A stretch of 64,000 nt of DNA from assembly GCA_003013855.2 (NCBI GenBank), contig ML058588.1:2655128-2719127 (forward strand), written 5' to 3'. The stretch is from Liriodendron chinense (taxonomy: Eukaryota; Streptophyta; Magnoliopsida; Magnoliales; Magnoliaceae). The notes beneath the pieces were generated by a model, which ran no database searches, was not told where the DNA came from, and was given only the letters and a program-made list of their open reading frames with translations. A program made the position numbers and the translations under genes. Shown here one piece after another: positions 25,050 through 30,553 of the stretch. How positions within the stretch are numbered: position 1 is the first letter of the stretch; every line of letters begins with the position of its first letter.

Positions 25050-25387
25050 TTGGATTGTGATTGTACTTTGTTTACTGTTCTTGCTAATTGACAGGTAAGA
25101 ATGCTTATGCTTTATCTGTATTGAGGCGTATAGAGATGAAACTAGATGGCCAGGATATTGAAGAGAAGAGGTACTTGTGATTCCAATGATACTAGAAGAT
25201 TTTCATTTGAGTTTGAATGGTTGTGATTGATTGCCTACTGCATTACAATTCTTTTTTTTTTTTTTTTTTTTCCGGAACTCTTTGCAGGCAAATGAATATA
25301 TCAGAGCAAGTGGACCATCTTCTTAAGCAGGCCACAAGCATAGACAATCTTTGTAACATGTACGAGGGATGGACGCCTTGGATTTGA
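495..25387 (+). CDS. SMG1: SMG1, PI3K-related kinase of nonsense-mediated decay (whole gene, 15 coding exons)
   Basis: Encodes the serine/threonine kinase that phosphorylates the helicase UPF1 to drive nonsense-mediated mRNA decay. Coding exons: 495-712, 5414-10373, 10884-11072, 13077-13191, 14132-15188, 15276-15723, 16707-16760, 16857-19674, 20180-20293, 20464-20594, 21737-21829, 22016-22285, 23422-24075, 25095-25170, 25288-25387. All 14 introns are GT-AG and all phases agree except inside exon 13. The joined product is about 3,765 residues, as expected for plant SMG1. Seen in order: N-terminal helical-repeat region (about 80-1080), TPR/FAT-like region (about 1080-1800), kinase domain with likely ATP lysine in YLLKGRED (about K2019), catalytic loop GLGDRHLDN (D about 2199) and HIDYN (D about 2218), a long coiled C-terminal insertion, and a FATC ending in LCNMYEGWTPWI. 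SMG1 is missing from Arabidopsis thaliana but kept in most plants. A one-base frame break in exon 13 is the only oddity. Confidence 0.95.
713..1151. other. SMG1 intron 1, 5' part without recognisable element
   Basis: From the donor at 713 to the first MITE I see AT-rich intron sequence with no coding signal and no clear repeat structure. Confidence 0.4.
1152..1250. mobile_element. Short Tourist-like MITE in intron 1
   Basis: A 99-bp unit bounded by GGGTGTGTTTGGTT on the left and AACGCACCC on the right, i.e. inverted GGGTG(T/C)GTT ends, with palindromic ATCATGA/TCATGAAATTTC sequence between. GGGTGTGTTTGG-type ends are typical of PIF/Harbinger (Tourist) MITEs. Flanking TTA and TAA trinucleotides do not match perfectly, so the target duplication is not proven. 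Confidence 0.5.
1251..1503. other. Intron 1 spacer, nothing recognised
   Basis: AT-rich non-coding sequence between two small transposons. No ORF, repeat or regulatory motif that I can support. Confidence 0.35.
1504..2130. mobile_element. GTAACGG-rich TIR element, copy 1
   Basis: About 630 bp flanked by inverted ends: CGTATCGGTAACAGCC near 1530 against GGCCACTGTTACTGATACGG near 2104. Both ends carry clusters of GTAACGG and its palindrome GTAACGGCCGTTAC; the middle is AT-rich and non-coding. The left edge CAAGGTGTTCC is the same as in the second copy at 63080-63384, which defines the family. No transposase is visible, so it is non-autonomous. Superfamily not assigned. Confidence 0.6.
2131..2821. 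other. Intron 1 spacer with no recognisable gene
   Basis: About 690 bp of AT-rich sequence. Reading frames on both strands are short and show no conserved motif. I see no clear repeat. Confidence 0.35.
2822..4270 (-). mobile_element. Degenerate L1-type LINE, 3' part, antisense in SMG1 intron 1
   Basis: Reading the minus strand from about 4270 downwards gives the C-terminal part of a plant L1 reverse transcriptase in broken frames: KIKRRLDAW, SLGGRLTLIKSVLSNMP, INKIENLRRNFLWNG, then KFHLLRWEE and NEGGVGIKPLSFMNSAFLGK (about 4017-3850). Further on is the zf-RVT segment CLMCMKGEETIDHLF IHCPFAKKVWDFF (about 3220-3120). The 3' end is a poly(A), seen as T's at 2822-2830. Stops, frameshifts and a 22-base C run at 3088-3109 show it is dead. 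It is the 5'-truncated type of insertion usual for LINEs. Confidence 0.85.
4437..4680 (-). mobile_element. LINE 3' ends (L1 tail plus RTE-like fragment), antisense
   Basis: Read on the minus strand, 4437-4490 resembles a plant LINE 3' terminus: TTTTAATAGAATTCCTTACC followed by a poly(A), seen as T's at 4437-4448. Positions about 4590-4670 resemble 11470-11535 of the RTE LINE in intron 3 (shared stretches such as TGGTCTTGCCACTCA), pointing to a second small RTE fragment. Both are non-coding relics. Confidence 0.55.
4863..5080. repeat. 118-bp tandem duplication in intron 1
   Basis: Two adjacent copies start at 4863 and 4981 with CAAACAAAAGTCACTAAATG and continue through CAGCAACTTGTGCAGACC and GTTTGGGGGTTGCTCTGCG. 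They differ at a few bases only, so the duplication is fairly young. No coding content. Confidence 0.85.
5081..5413. other. Intron 1, 3' part with acceptor
   Basis: Non-coding sequence ending in a T-rich tract and TTTTTTTGCAG at 5404-5413, a strong acceptor for exon 2. Nothing else recognised. Confidence 0.5.
5414..10373 (+). CDS. SMG1: SMG1 coding exon 2 (giant 4,960-bp exon)
   Basis: Encodes about residues 73-1726 in one open frame starting SYSVRRLAAIAYGSLC. It holds the N-terminal SMG1-specific helical-repeat region, leucine-rich throughout, then TPR/FAT-like repeats around QARGQYEKAAAHFYHLL (about residue 1080). It ends LPWQ before the donor GTGGGA at 10374. The frame runs on to a stop at 10419-10421; the next exon restores the conserved sequence EITPQLFARLSSH, so the donor rather than the stop is used. 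Confidence 0.95.
10374..10883. other. SMG1 intron 2
   Basis: A 510-bp intron. It has GGCCAAT/GGGCC-type MITE-like words around 10540 but no clear element ends. The acceptor is TTATCCTGTAG at 10873-10883. No internal gene. Confidence 0.6.
10884..11072 (+). CDS. SMG1: SMG1 coding exon 3
   Basis: 63 codons, phase 0 to phase 0, reading EITPQLFARLSSHPEQVVRK ... LSPWSIVYPTLVDVN and ending IIGCL. This is the conserved FAT-proximal segment preceding the kinase domain. The donor is GTAATG at 11073. Confidence 0.93.
11195..11990 (-). mobile_element. RTE-clade LINE fragment, antisense in intron 3
   Basis: The minus strand, read from about 11970 to 11230, gives the C-terminal half of an RTE-type reverse transcriptase: LFADDVVLIGKTREGVNAKL (about 11970-11910, with the FADD catalytic box), then DALESKGFKIS, FLYLGSIIH and further on KMSVAE and WMSGKTRKDRIRNE, in broken frames. 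Numerous stops show it is inactive. It is antisense to SMG1, as are the LINE pieces in intron 1. Confidence 0.8.
11991..13076. other. SMG1 intron 3, 3' part with MITE-like segment
   Basis: Non-coding. Between about 12470 and 12740 are phrases shared with the inverted-repeat element in intron 4 (CATCTGAGCGGTGCATCAGG, GGTGGACCGCAC), so a degenerate related MITE is probable. A T run lies at 12946-12957 and the acceptor is TTTAGTGCAG ending at 13076. Confidence 0.45.
13077..13191 (+). CDS. SMG1: SMG1 coding exon 4
   Basis: 38 codons plus one base: GKLYPRLIQDVQLVINELGV, then VTVLWEEQWLSTLQDLHT. It ends with the first base of a glycine/aspartate codon (G|AT across the intron gives D). The donor is GTAGCG at 13192. 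It lies just upstream of the kinase domain; this region is an FRB-like position in PIKKs. Confidence 0.92.
13335..13957. mobile_element. Non-autonomous element with perfect 49-bp inverted ends in intron 4
   Basis: Positions 13335-13383 and 13909-13957 are exact reverse complements over 49 bases, starting CCCCTACAAATGTGCGGGAC and ending GGTGGGCCCCAG; similarity continues outward at lower identity. The 525 bp between is non-coding and contains further related words (CATCTGAGCAGTGCATCAG near 13727). It is a MITE-like element. No clean target duplication was found at these edges, perhaps because the true ends lie further out. Confidence 0.8.
14132..15188 (+). CDS. SMG1: SMG1 coding exon 5 (kinase domain N-lobe)
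   Basis: Encodes about residues 1828-2180, beginning DVIRRINMLKEEAARIAENA. It includes the kinase N-lobe with LVILGSDGQKYTYLLKGRED; the lysine of YLLK (about 2019) matches the ATP-binding lysine of PIKKs. It ends FSSKLK with a split arginine codon AG|G. The acceptor is AAATTCAG at 14124-14131 and the donor GTGCAT at 15189. Confidence 0.94.
15276..15723 (+). CDS. SMG1: SMG1 coding exon 6 (catalytic core)
   Basis: Encodes about residues 2180-2329. It holds the PIKK catalytic loop GHILGLGDRHLDNILID (catalytic Asp about 2199, Asn about 2204) and the metal-binding HIDYN (about 2216-2220), then PFRLTQTIETALGLTG and VFVWDPLVEWTRGD, close to animal SMG1. All catalytic residues are present. The acceptor is ACTTGCAG at 15268-15275 and the donor GTACTT at 15724. 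Confidence 0.95.
15724..16706. other. SMG1 intron 6
   Basis: A 983-bp intron. About 16255-16560 is a GGGCCAT-containing segment resembling a degenerate MITE (ATCTCAACAATCAGATGATCC near 16329), without clear ends. The rest is AT-rich and uninformative. The acceptor ATAACTAG ends at 16706. Confidence 0.5.
16707..16760 (+). CDS. SMG1: SMG1 coding exon 7 (18-codon microexon)
   Basis: 54 bases, phase 0 to 0, reading EHHDLLLSTIPAAESALE. It joins exon 6 (RVPLQ) to exon 8 (RFSDVLNQYE) in frame. The acceptor is AACTAG at 16701-16706 and the donor GTATAA at 16761. It is too short to appear as an ORF and was found by following the reading frame. Confidence 0.9.
16857..19674 (+). CDS. SMG1: SMG1 coding exon 8 (2,818-bp C-terminal insertion)
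   Basis: Encodes about residues 2348-3287, from RFSDVLNQYEVVSALFYRAD to VSYHSFT. This is the long helical, coiled-coil-rich insertion between kinase and FATC that is special to SMG1 among PIKKs and acts as a regulatory platform for SMG8/SMG9 in animals (family knowledge). Runs such as QAREFAQAKAAAAEKAQEAA and Glu/Lys-rich heptads support coiled coil. The donor is GTGAGT at 19675. Confidence 0.94.
19675..20179. other. SMG1 intron 8 with MITE-like segment and microsatellite
   Basis: A 505-bp intron. A GGGGCCCACCTGAG word at 19931 marks a degenerate MITE. (TG)19 lies at 20084-20121. The acceptor TTGTAATTAG ends at 20179. Confidence 0.6.
20084..20121. repeat. (TG)19 microsatellite in intron 8
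   Basis: 38 bases of uninterrupted TG/GT dinucleotide, a likely length-variable marker. Confidence 0.95.
20180..20293 (+). CDS. SMG1: SMG1 coding exon 9
   Basis: Joins SFT|R to AEQDWKLAQTSMEAATNGLF and VKAKSAS, ending in a split glycine codon (G|GT). The donor is GTCAAA at 20294. It continues the helical C-terminal insertion. Confidence 0.9.
20464..20594 (+). CDS. SMG1: SMG1 coding exon 10
   Basis: Reads GDLQGTLAAMQDCAYEASVA, then ALSAFGRVTRGHTALTSE and ends GSMLEE. The acceptor TGTTGCAG ends at 20463 and the donor is GTATGA at 20595. The frame closes to phase 0. Confidence 0.9.
20595..21736. other. SMG1 intron 10
   Basis: 1,142 bp. Apart from a reverse-oriented SINE-like segment (21400-21510) it is AT-rich with no coding signal. 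The acceptor TTTTTCTGTAG ends at 21736. Confidence 0.55.
21400..21510 (-). mobile_element. tRNA-derived SINE-like sequence in intron 10
   Basis: On the minus strand a pol III A box-like sequence TCGCTTAGTGGTT (21500-21488) precedes a B box GGGTTCGAGTACCC (21457-21444) by the spacing seen in tRNA-derived SINEs. Similar wording recurs near 35330, 40440, 46165 and 51970, so this looks like a dispersed family. Ends and tail are unclear. Confidence 0.5.
21737..21829 (+). CDS. SMG1: SMG1 coding exon 11
   Basis: 31 codons, VLAITKGLHDVYSLGKEA, then ASVHAALMEDLSK, phase 0 to 0. The donor is GTTTCC at 21830. Confidence 0.9.
22016..22285 (+). CDS. SMG1: SMG1 coding exon 12
   Basis: 90 codons from ASMILLPLESVLSKDVAAM to VHAGNLHK, phase 0 to 0. 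A long T tract (21987-22003) and CGGCAG precede it; the donor is GTAATT at 22286. It is part of the conserved C-terminal region before FATC. Confidence 0.92.
22286..23421. other. SMG1 intron 12
   Basis: 1,136 bp containing a complete hAT-type element (22611-22939) and a T-rich stretch at 23262-23284. The acceptor CCTTCACAG ends at 23421 and exon 13 begins with GCG CTT. Confidence 0.6.
22611..22939. mobile_element. Non-autonomous hAT element in intron 12
   Basis: 329 bp with inverted ends TAGGGGTGCAACTTG / CAAGTTGCATCCCTA and an interior rich in repeated CCCAACCC. It is flanked by 8-bp near-duplications ATGGCTAG (22603-22610) and AAGGCTAG (22940-22947), 7/8 identical. TAGGG ends and an 8-bp duplication are the mark of hAT elements. 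No transposase is present. Confidence 0.8.
23422..24075 (+). CDS. SMG1: SMG1 coding exon 13, with a one-base frame break
   Basis: Begins in frame with ALEGLGDSQVVRSQEIALSR, SEL, as in other plant SMG1 proteins, but that frame meets TGA at 23497-23499 (codon after QMM). From about 23493 the conserved protein continues in another frame as DDVTLFDKENTLFSGG to WISPPDSIYSSS and ends SATRVPR plus one base. The 654-bp length is one base short of the phase needed by both neighbours. Possible micro-introns (for example the 13 bases 23481-23493) do not restore the phase. The lesion is a missing base at about 23486-23493. It is either a real mutation that would delete the FATC, or a sequencing error. 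Confidence 0.85.
24076..25094. other. SMG1 intron 13
   Basis: 1,019 bp. A SINE-like B box GGTTCGGATCC sits at 24543-24553 on the plus strand, after CAGTTGGTGCAG. GAGTCGAGTCACC-type sequence follows near 24725. A TA microsatellite ends the intron before GCTAATTGACAG. No coding content. Confidence 0.5.
24998..25047. repeat. (TA)n microsatellite in intron 13
   Basis: About 50 bases of pure alternating A and T close to the exon 14 acceptor. Confidence 0.9.
25095..25170 (+). CDS. SMG1: SMG1 coding exon 14
   Basis: Completes a split glycine (G|GT) and reads KNAYALSVLRRIEMKLDGQD, IEEK, the N-terminal half of the FATC domain. It ends in split AG|G. The donor is GTACTT at 25171. Confidence 0.93.
25288..25387 (+). 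CDS. SMG1: SMG1 coding exon 15 (FATC and stop)
   Basis: Reads RQMNISEQVDHLLKQATSID, then NLCNMYEGWTPWI and TGA at 25385-25387. This is the PIKK FATC terminus, essential for kinase activity in the family. The acceptor TCTTTGCAG follows a long T tract (25252-25271). Confidence 0.95.
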
Positions 25388-25555
25388 TGTGCCTATTCAG
25401 TTGAAGATTTTGAATCTGTATATATATTTTGTAGCAATTACTCCCATATTAGAATGGGATTCGAGGCTGTAAAATGTGAGAGAGATCAAATCATTTGTTG
25501 CAATTACCACTGCTTGATTTAGGCGCATGCTGTGTATTTCTTGGCTATGTTGGGG

Positions 25556-25586
<31 letters not shown>

Positions 25587-25600
25587 TGCAATAGGATATG
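25388..25600 (+). other. SMG1 3' UTR candidate
   Basis: Sequence after the stop is AT-rich with TGTATATATATTTTG at 25418, a plausible far-upstream polyadenylation element. No canonical AATAAA is obvious. A 26-base T run (25559-25584) probably lies beyond the transcript. Limits are inferred. Confidence 0.45.
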
Positions 25601-26804
25601 TTGGCCCCCGCCTTTGATCACCCACGTTGGATTTTGCAATGATCATATCCCCAACACTTTTAAGAGGAATAATTAGATGTAGGTGGCCTGCATTGTGTGT
25701 GGACATGTTTTCACCTCTGGAAAGTAGTGTGTTTCAGTTATCAATACCATCATTGGTCTGTTGTGTCCCACCTTTAATGGACAACCCCTCATAAATCTCT
25801 TGACAAGAGCATGTCAACCTTCTAAATACCTCCTAATTTGCTGCCTACAGAGAAAGTTGAGAACAGAAATACTACAATGGTCCCACATTCAACTTAGATC
25901 TTGAAATATTGATAGGAGGGCTCGTCCAATGTGGGAGAGTTTTAGCCGCCAGAGGTGGGACTCAAAAGACCAACGGTCTGCATTCAAACAATGGGGCCCA
26001 CTTGTCATAACTGAAAACCTGTGCATACAGTTGGATGCGCTCAGCCAGGTCCATCTTTGACAGCAACATGTGGTCCAATCAAATCCTGCCATGTAAGGTT
26101 GAATCACCATAAACCTACACCGTGAGAAGGTCATCATGTGATGCCCCTTGACTAAGGATGTGGATTGTATGGTGGCCTTGCCACCATGTATATCCAAGGC
26201 GACCCAGTGTGGTGGGATTTGATTGGGCCACTTGTTGGTGTTATAGATGGGCCTGGTTGAGCATACACTCAACCTAACAACCTTCAAACATGCTTGGTGC
26301 CGCTCTATCGCTAGCAGTGGCATGTGGCATAATCTCGACGTAATGCTCCATCACTAGCAGTGGCATGTGGCCGAACATTCTTGTGCGACTCTATTAGTAG
26401 CAGTGGTACATGGTCCAATCAAATCTCAACAGCATCATGTCACCAAGGACATCTGTACCTGGCCCCAGTGGATGAACAGCGTGGATAAAACACATACATC
26501 ATGGTGGGCCCACCGAGGTCGTCACTGCCGATTTGATGATGACCCCCCATTGTTTCGTCCAGTTGAAGCGTGGGATGGCCACTGATAGCCATTGGATCGG
26601 TGGTCCTACACCAGATCGATTGTCCCTTGCTCTTGATAACCCTCACAGTATTACATCAAGATCAACGGTGGACGATTCACGCCGGAAACTGTTGTGGTCG
26701 TTACATGCTTTCATTCGCCTCACGTGTGTCTGGACCCCTGAAGGACACAAAAGTGTTGTATTGGAGGTGTATACAACCCATGCGTGCATCCACGTTGAAT
26801 ATGG
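25601..26804. other. Intergenic, MITE-like debris and degenerate minisatellite
   Basis: No supportable gene. GTGGGACTC/GGTGGGATT-rich text and a frameless 'ATGGCCCACC' style suggest old MITEs (for example 25925-26270 and 26480-26640). Three degenerate copies of about 45 bp carrying CTAGCAGTGGCATGTGG or variants lie at 26303, 26346 and 26389. Confidence 0.45.
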
Positions 26805-27341
26805 GGAATCGGATTGCATGCGGAGTAACTCCGCACGCTCTTATCGTGCGGAGTAAACTCAGTTGGGCCCACCTAGAATGTATGTGCTTTATCTATTCCG
26901 TCCATACGTTTTTCCAGATCATTTTAGTAGTTGAGCCCAAAATTTAAGCATATCCAAATCTCAAGTGGACCATGCCAAGGGAAACAGTGGGAATAATGAT
27001 TTCCACCGTTGAAACCTTCCCAGGCCCTACAGTGACGTTTATTTGTCATCCAACCTGTTCATAAGATCACATGGATATGGATGAAGGGAAAAAACAAATA
27101 TCAGCTTGATCCAAAACTTCTGTGTCCTCCCTGAAATTTTCAATGGTAGACATTCAGTTCACACATTTCTTGTGGTGTGGTCCACTTTAGATATTTATAT
27201 GCTTCATTTTTTGGCACCATACATAAAATTTTCTGTTAAGATGGATGGACGGAGTGGATAAAATACGTAAATCACTGTGGGCCCCACAGAGTTTACTCCG
27301 CACGCTAGCGTGCGCAGTTACTCAGTACCCAATCCGCTTCC
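26805..27341. mobile_element. Mutator-like MITE with 9-bp target duplication (TGAATATGG)
   Basis: 537 bp. TGAATATGG at 26796-26804 and 27342-27350 flank it exactly. Terminal inverted repeats run GGAATCGGATTGCATGCGG on the left against the reverse complement of AATCCGCTTCC with GTTTACTCCGCACGC on the right. Each end also holds a small internal palindrome (CCGCACG...CGTGCGG). The interior has the family core: CCAGATCATTTTAG, CAAACCTGTTCATAAG, TATCAGCTTGATCC, GGATGGACGGAGTGG. It is non-coding. Confidence 0.85.
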
Positions 27342-27350
27342 TGAATATGG

Positions 27351-28079
27351 CAGACACGTGCTCCATCCATATTGTTCAAATAGTGGGGCCCATGATAACG
27401 AATGACCAAAAGAGTAGGCTGCCGTTTGCTCAGTTTCATAAATTGACGGTGAGCAAGAAAGATGGTCCACCGACTTCGGGATGCAGATATCTTATGATCC
27501 GTTGGTTAGAATCGTTCAGTCATGGATCTTGATCTGTACAAATTGGACGGTATAGGATGATCATACGTGTGCCACGTGTACATCGGGCACATGCATGAGT
27601 ATGATCCATCAGATTCTGGGAGGTACCGTACCAATTCCTCCTATGGATAATACACACGTCTGCTTTTTTGTCTTGAGAAATTTCCGACTGTAAACCTCTG
27701 TTTTGACCATTATTCCCAGCTAAACCTCCAACACTTTTCTTTCCAAAAGTAAACTTCACTTGTACGAACGGACCATTTTCGGACCGAAATATCCCTGTTC
27801 TTAGGATTTATTCCTTCTCCAAAGAAAAACTATTTTCTCCTCGTTTTTCTCCTCTTCTATATTCAAAACTTATTTTCTTCTCTCATTTATAGCAAAAAAA
27901 GCATCATCTCTTTAGTTTTGAGATCGGTTTTCACTTCAGAGCATTATTTTTCTATTTCTTCAACTCGTGTTTCATCGAAAACGAGGTTGTGGTGTGGACT
28001 AGGTAAGAACGAAGAATGTGAATTTTTTTTCTCAACGAATGCGTTTTTTTTTTTAATAATCAAGTCGGATCTTTGTTTA
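27351..28079. other. Intergenic, nothing recognised
   Basis: Short open frames only. A pyrimidine-rich stretch around 27790-27970 could be a leader or merely AT-rich spacer. No support for a gene. Confidence 0.35.
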
Positions 28080-28860
28080 TCGCAATGTATTTTTGCAATA
28101 ATCAATCTCGTTGAATTATATCTATGCTCTTTGAAATTCAACGAGATCGCGGTCAATTGCTCTATGGCTACAGTTAATATTCGTAGCCTTTAGTTAAAAT
28201 TCAACGATATCGCGGTCAATTCGACCGCAATCTTGTTGAAACGTTGATCGCGATCTCGTTGAAATTCAACGCGATTACGATCAATTCTATGGCTACAGTT
28301 AATATTTGTAGCCTTTAGTTAAAATTTAACGAGATCTCGTTAAATTCTAACTGTGCTCGTTGAATTTCAATGAGATCTCGTTAAATTCTAACTAAAAGCT
28401 ACGAATTTTAACCATAGCTAATGAGATCTCTTTCAAAATTCAAAGAGCACAGCACCAATTCAACGAGATTTCTTTCAAAATTCAAAGAGTACAATTTCAA
28501 CGAGTACTCTTTCAAAATTCAAAGAATAATATTTCAAACACATTCTCAAACTTTTCAACATTTTCCTTCGTTGTGACATTTCAACAAACATGTTGTATTC
28601 AAATTCAAAATAAAATAAAAGTTGGTTAAAATTCTCAAACATTGTCCACATACACTTTACAACAAACACGTTGTATACATATTAGACATCCACGTTCCAA
28701 AAAAACAACATTTATAAAATAAAATAAAAAACATTTAAATCTGTGCTCTTTGAAATTCAACGAGATTGCGTTGAAATTGACCGCGATCGCGGTGAAAATG
28801 ACCGATCTCGTTGAAATTCACTAGGATCGCGTTGAAATTGAACGCGATCTCCCATTTCAA
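28080..28860. repeat. GATC/CGCG-rich repeat field built on TTGAAATTCAACGAGATC
   Basis: The words AACGAGATCGCGGTCAATT, its variants and its reverse complement alternate for about 780 bp, giving many overlapping palindromes. A longer direct repeat, TATGGCTACAGTTAATATT(C/T)GTAGCCTTTAGTT, occurs at about 28163 and 28289 (period 126). There are no credible ORFs. It is not one of the element families described elsewhere here. Confidence 0.7.
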
Positions 28861-30236
28861 CATTAGTTCAAATGTAACCGTAAAGATGTTTGTCAAACGT
28901 ACTGTTCCAATTGCTTGTTAGAAATTTGCTTTTAGTGAGAGTTTATAAGTTTGCTTGTGTTGAATTTTGCTTTTAGTGGGGGTTTGTAAGGATTTTGTAT
29001 AGAAAGGCATCGGAGAAGCTGCCTCCTCAGTATTCTTTCTACTTCTACTTCTACTTCTACTCTAGAAGTTGCTCTTTTAACACAGAGTAACTAAAAGTTG
29101 TTCTAGTTGAGTTGCTCTAATTAAGTTGCTCTAGCGCCACTTTGAGAGTTGCTTGTCCCCGTGAAACCAGTCTTTTTTTTACTTTGAAATGAAAATCTTT
29201 CTTTTCACAACCTCCAAATTGACCCTTATAACCAGTTTTATCTGCAAATGTCAGCCTTAAAGAGTAAACAGAAACTGGGTTATACCGTCGGAGGCTTTAC
29301 CCCTCCTAGTCTTTGTCGCCGATACACACTCAATAATATGTAGGTATAAAAGGGCGGTTGTACAGAGATATGTAAAAAATCCTATCCGTAGAAATGGTAG
29401 TTCAATCCATTCTGTTCACTTCTGACCTAAATCAGATTGATCCATTAATTTTTTGGGCCACACTAGTATGATAATTCATACGATCGTTTGTCTAATAATG
29501 TTTACTTTGTGTCTGAATGTATGTGTTTGTGAGCCTGATTTTCATAGAAGATGATCAACATGGTGTGGTCCATATTTTTAACGGATAGGATTTATTAATA
29601 TATGAAATTTTGGTGAAAAAATATGGATGTATCATAACTCATGATACAGCTGCTGTATATAGCATGTATCTCATCATTTCTGGCATCGGAGATTCAAGCC
29701 AACAGGATCATTTAAATTCATAAAATAAAAATACCCTTTTAGTTCAGACAGATACTCTGTGGAGTATATCCATCTATATACAGGCACACTTATTTCCTAG
29801 ATGTTGCATGCAGGTAGATAAATCTGAGCTGTTCAAATATTTGGCCCACTGTATATTGGTTATAAATCTAAGAATCACTGTAACTAACAACAAGATCAGA
29901 GAAAAACCCCATAAAGGAAAAGAAAATATTAAAAAACTTCTAACTCAAATGATTTATCCAATAAGTCTGATATTCCAAGTATCTACAGTGGGCCCCGGGA
30001 TTTGAACGGTTTGGATTGTCTCATGCACATTCCTGTTTTCATTTAAGGGTATGCATGTGTATGAATTTCCATTAGTAATCCATCGTACCAAAATACCTCC
30101 AATTACTTTATGCGGCCTGATCCTCCGCACACGGACTGGCCACCACAACCGTGTGCTCGGTGGGCCCCACTTCCAAAACCGCCAAATCATGCGTCTTTTT
30201 CTAAAACCCTTGGTTTCTATACACTCTCCTGCACCT
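28861..30236. other. Intergenic region upstream of small unknown gene
   Basis: Mostly unremarkable AT-rich sequence. A TTCTAC microsatellite is at 29038-29060. A short MITE-like stretch (CAGTGGGCCCCGGGATTTG at 29986 to about 30165, ending in GTGGGCCCCAC) lies directly before the small gene's promoter. No gene seen. Confidence 0.4.
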
Positions 30237-30244
30237 TATTTAAA
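30237..30244 (+). promoter_or_regulatory. TATA box of small unknown gene 1
   Basis: TATTTAAA lies 94 bp before the ATG at 30338, the normal plant distance allowing for a leader of about 60-65 bases. Confidence 0.6.
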
Positions 30245-30337
30245 CGCACACTCCCACCTCAGAAAATCACAACGTCGAATCAAAACCCCTTCTTTCTTAC
30301 TTACCCATACAACCATTTGCATTTGTGTGGAGTGACA

Positions 30338-30553
30338 ATGTCTAGCGTGGTAGACATTTGCACGACCGAATTAGCAAAGTTGCGCGAAAAGGGTCGAGCC
30401 ATTTTCGCAGAGGGTTCAAGCCAGCAGGTCGAGCCCAAAAAGCCACTCGGAGTAAAGGAGTCTTCGATCACAACCGTTGGATCGAAACCGCGGCTTGCTA
30501 TCATCAACTCAGAGGCTACACTCTCAATGTTCATGGAATGCTTCAGCCCATAG
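30338..30553 (+). CDS. Small unknown protein, family member 1 (71 aa)
   Basis: An intact single-exon frame, MSSVVDICTTELAKLREKG to SEATLSMFMECFSP. I do not recognise the family. It is related to the proteins at 50053 and 58291: all share an N-terminal D-I-x-x-x-ELAKLRE block, a variable Ser/Pro/Lys-rich middle, and a C-terminal (S)EAT-x-x-M-x-M-(D/E)-x-F-x-P tail. There is no signal peptide or membrane segment, so it is probably soluble and cytosolic or nuclear. A TATA box lies at a proper distance. Conservation of both ends across three loci while the middle varies argues for a real coding gene. An ATG further upstream in frame (30110) is unlikely because the homology begins at 30338. Confidence 0.75.
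   Translation: MSSVVDICTTELAKLREKGRAIFAEGSSQQVEPKKPLGVKESSITTVGSKPRLAIINSEATLSMFMECFSP

Noticed and set aside
26533..26947. Overlapping 107- and 125-codon frames near 26.5-26.9 kb
   Set aside because: They cross the target duplication and end of the MITE at 26805, so they are chance frames.
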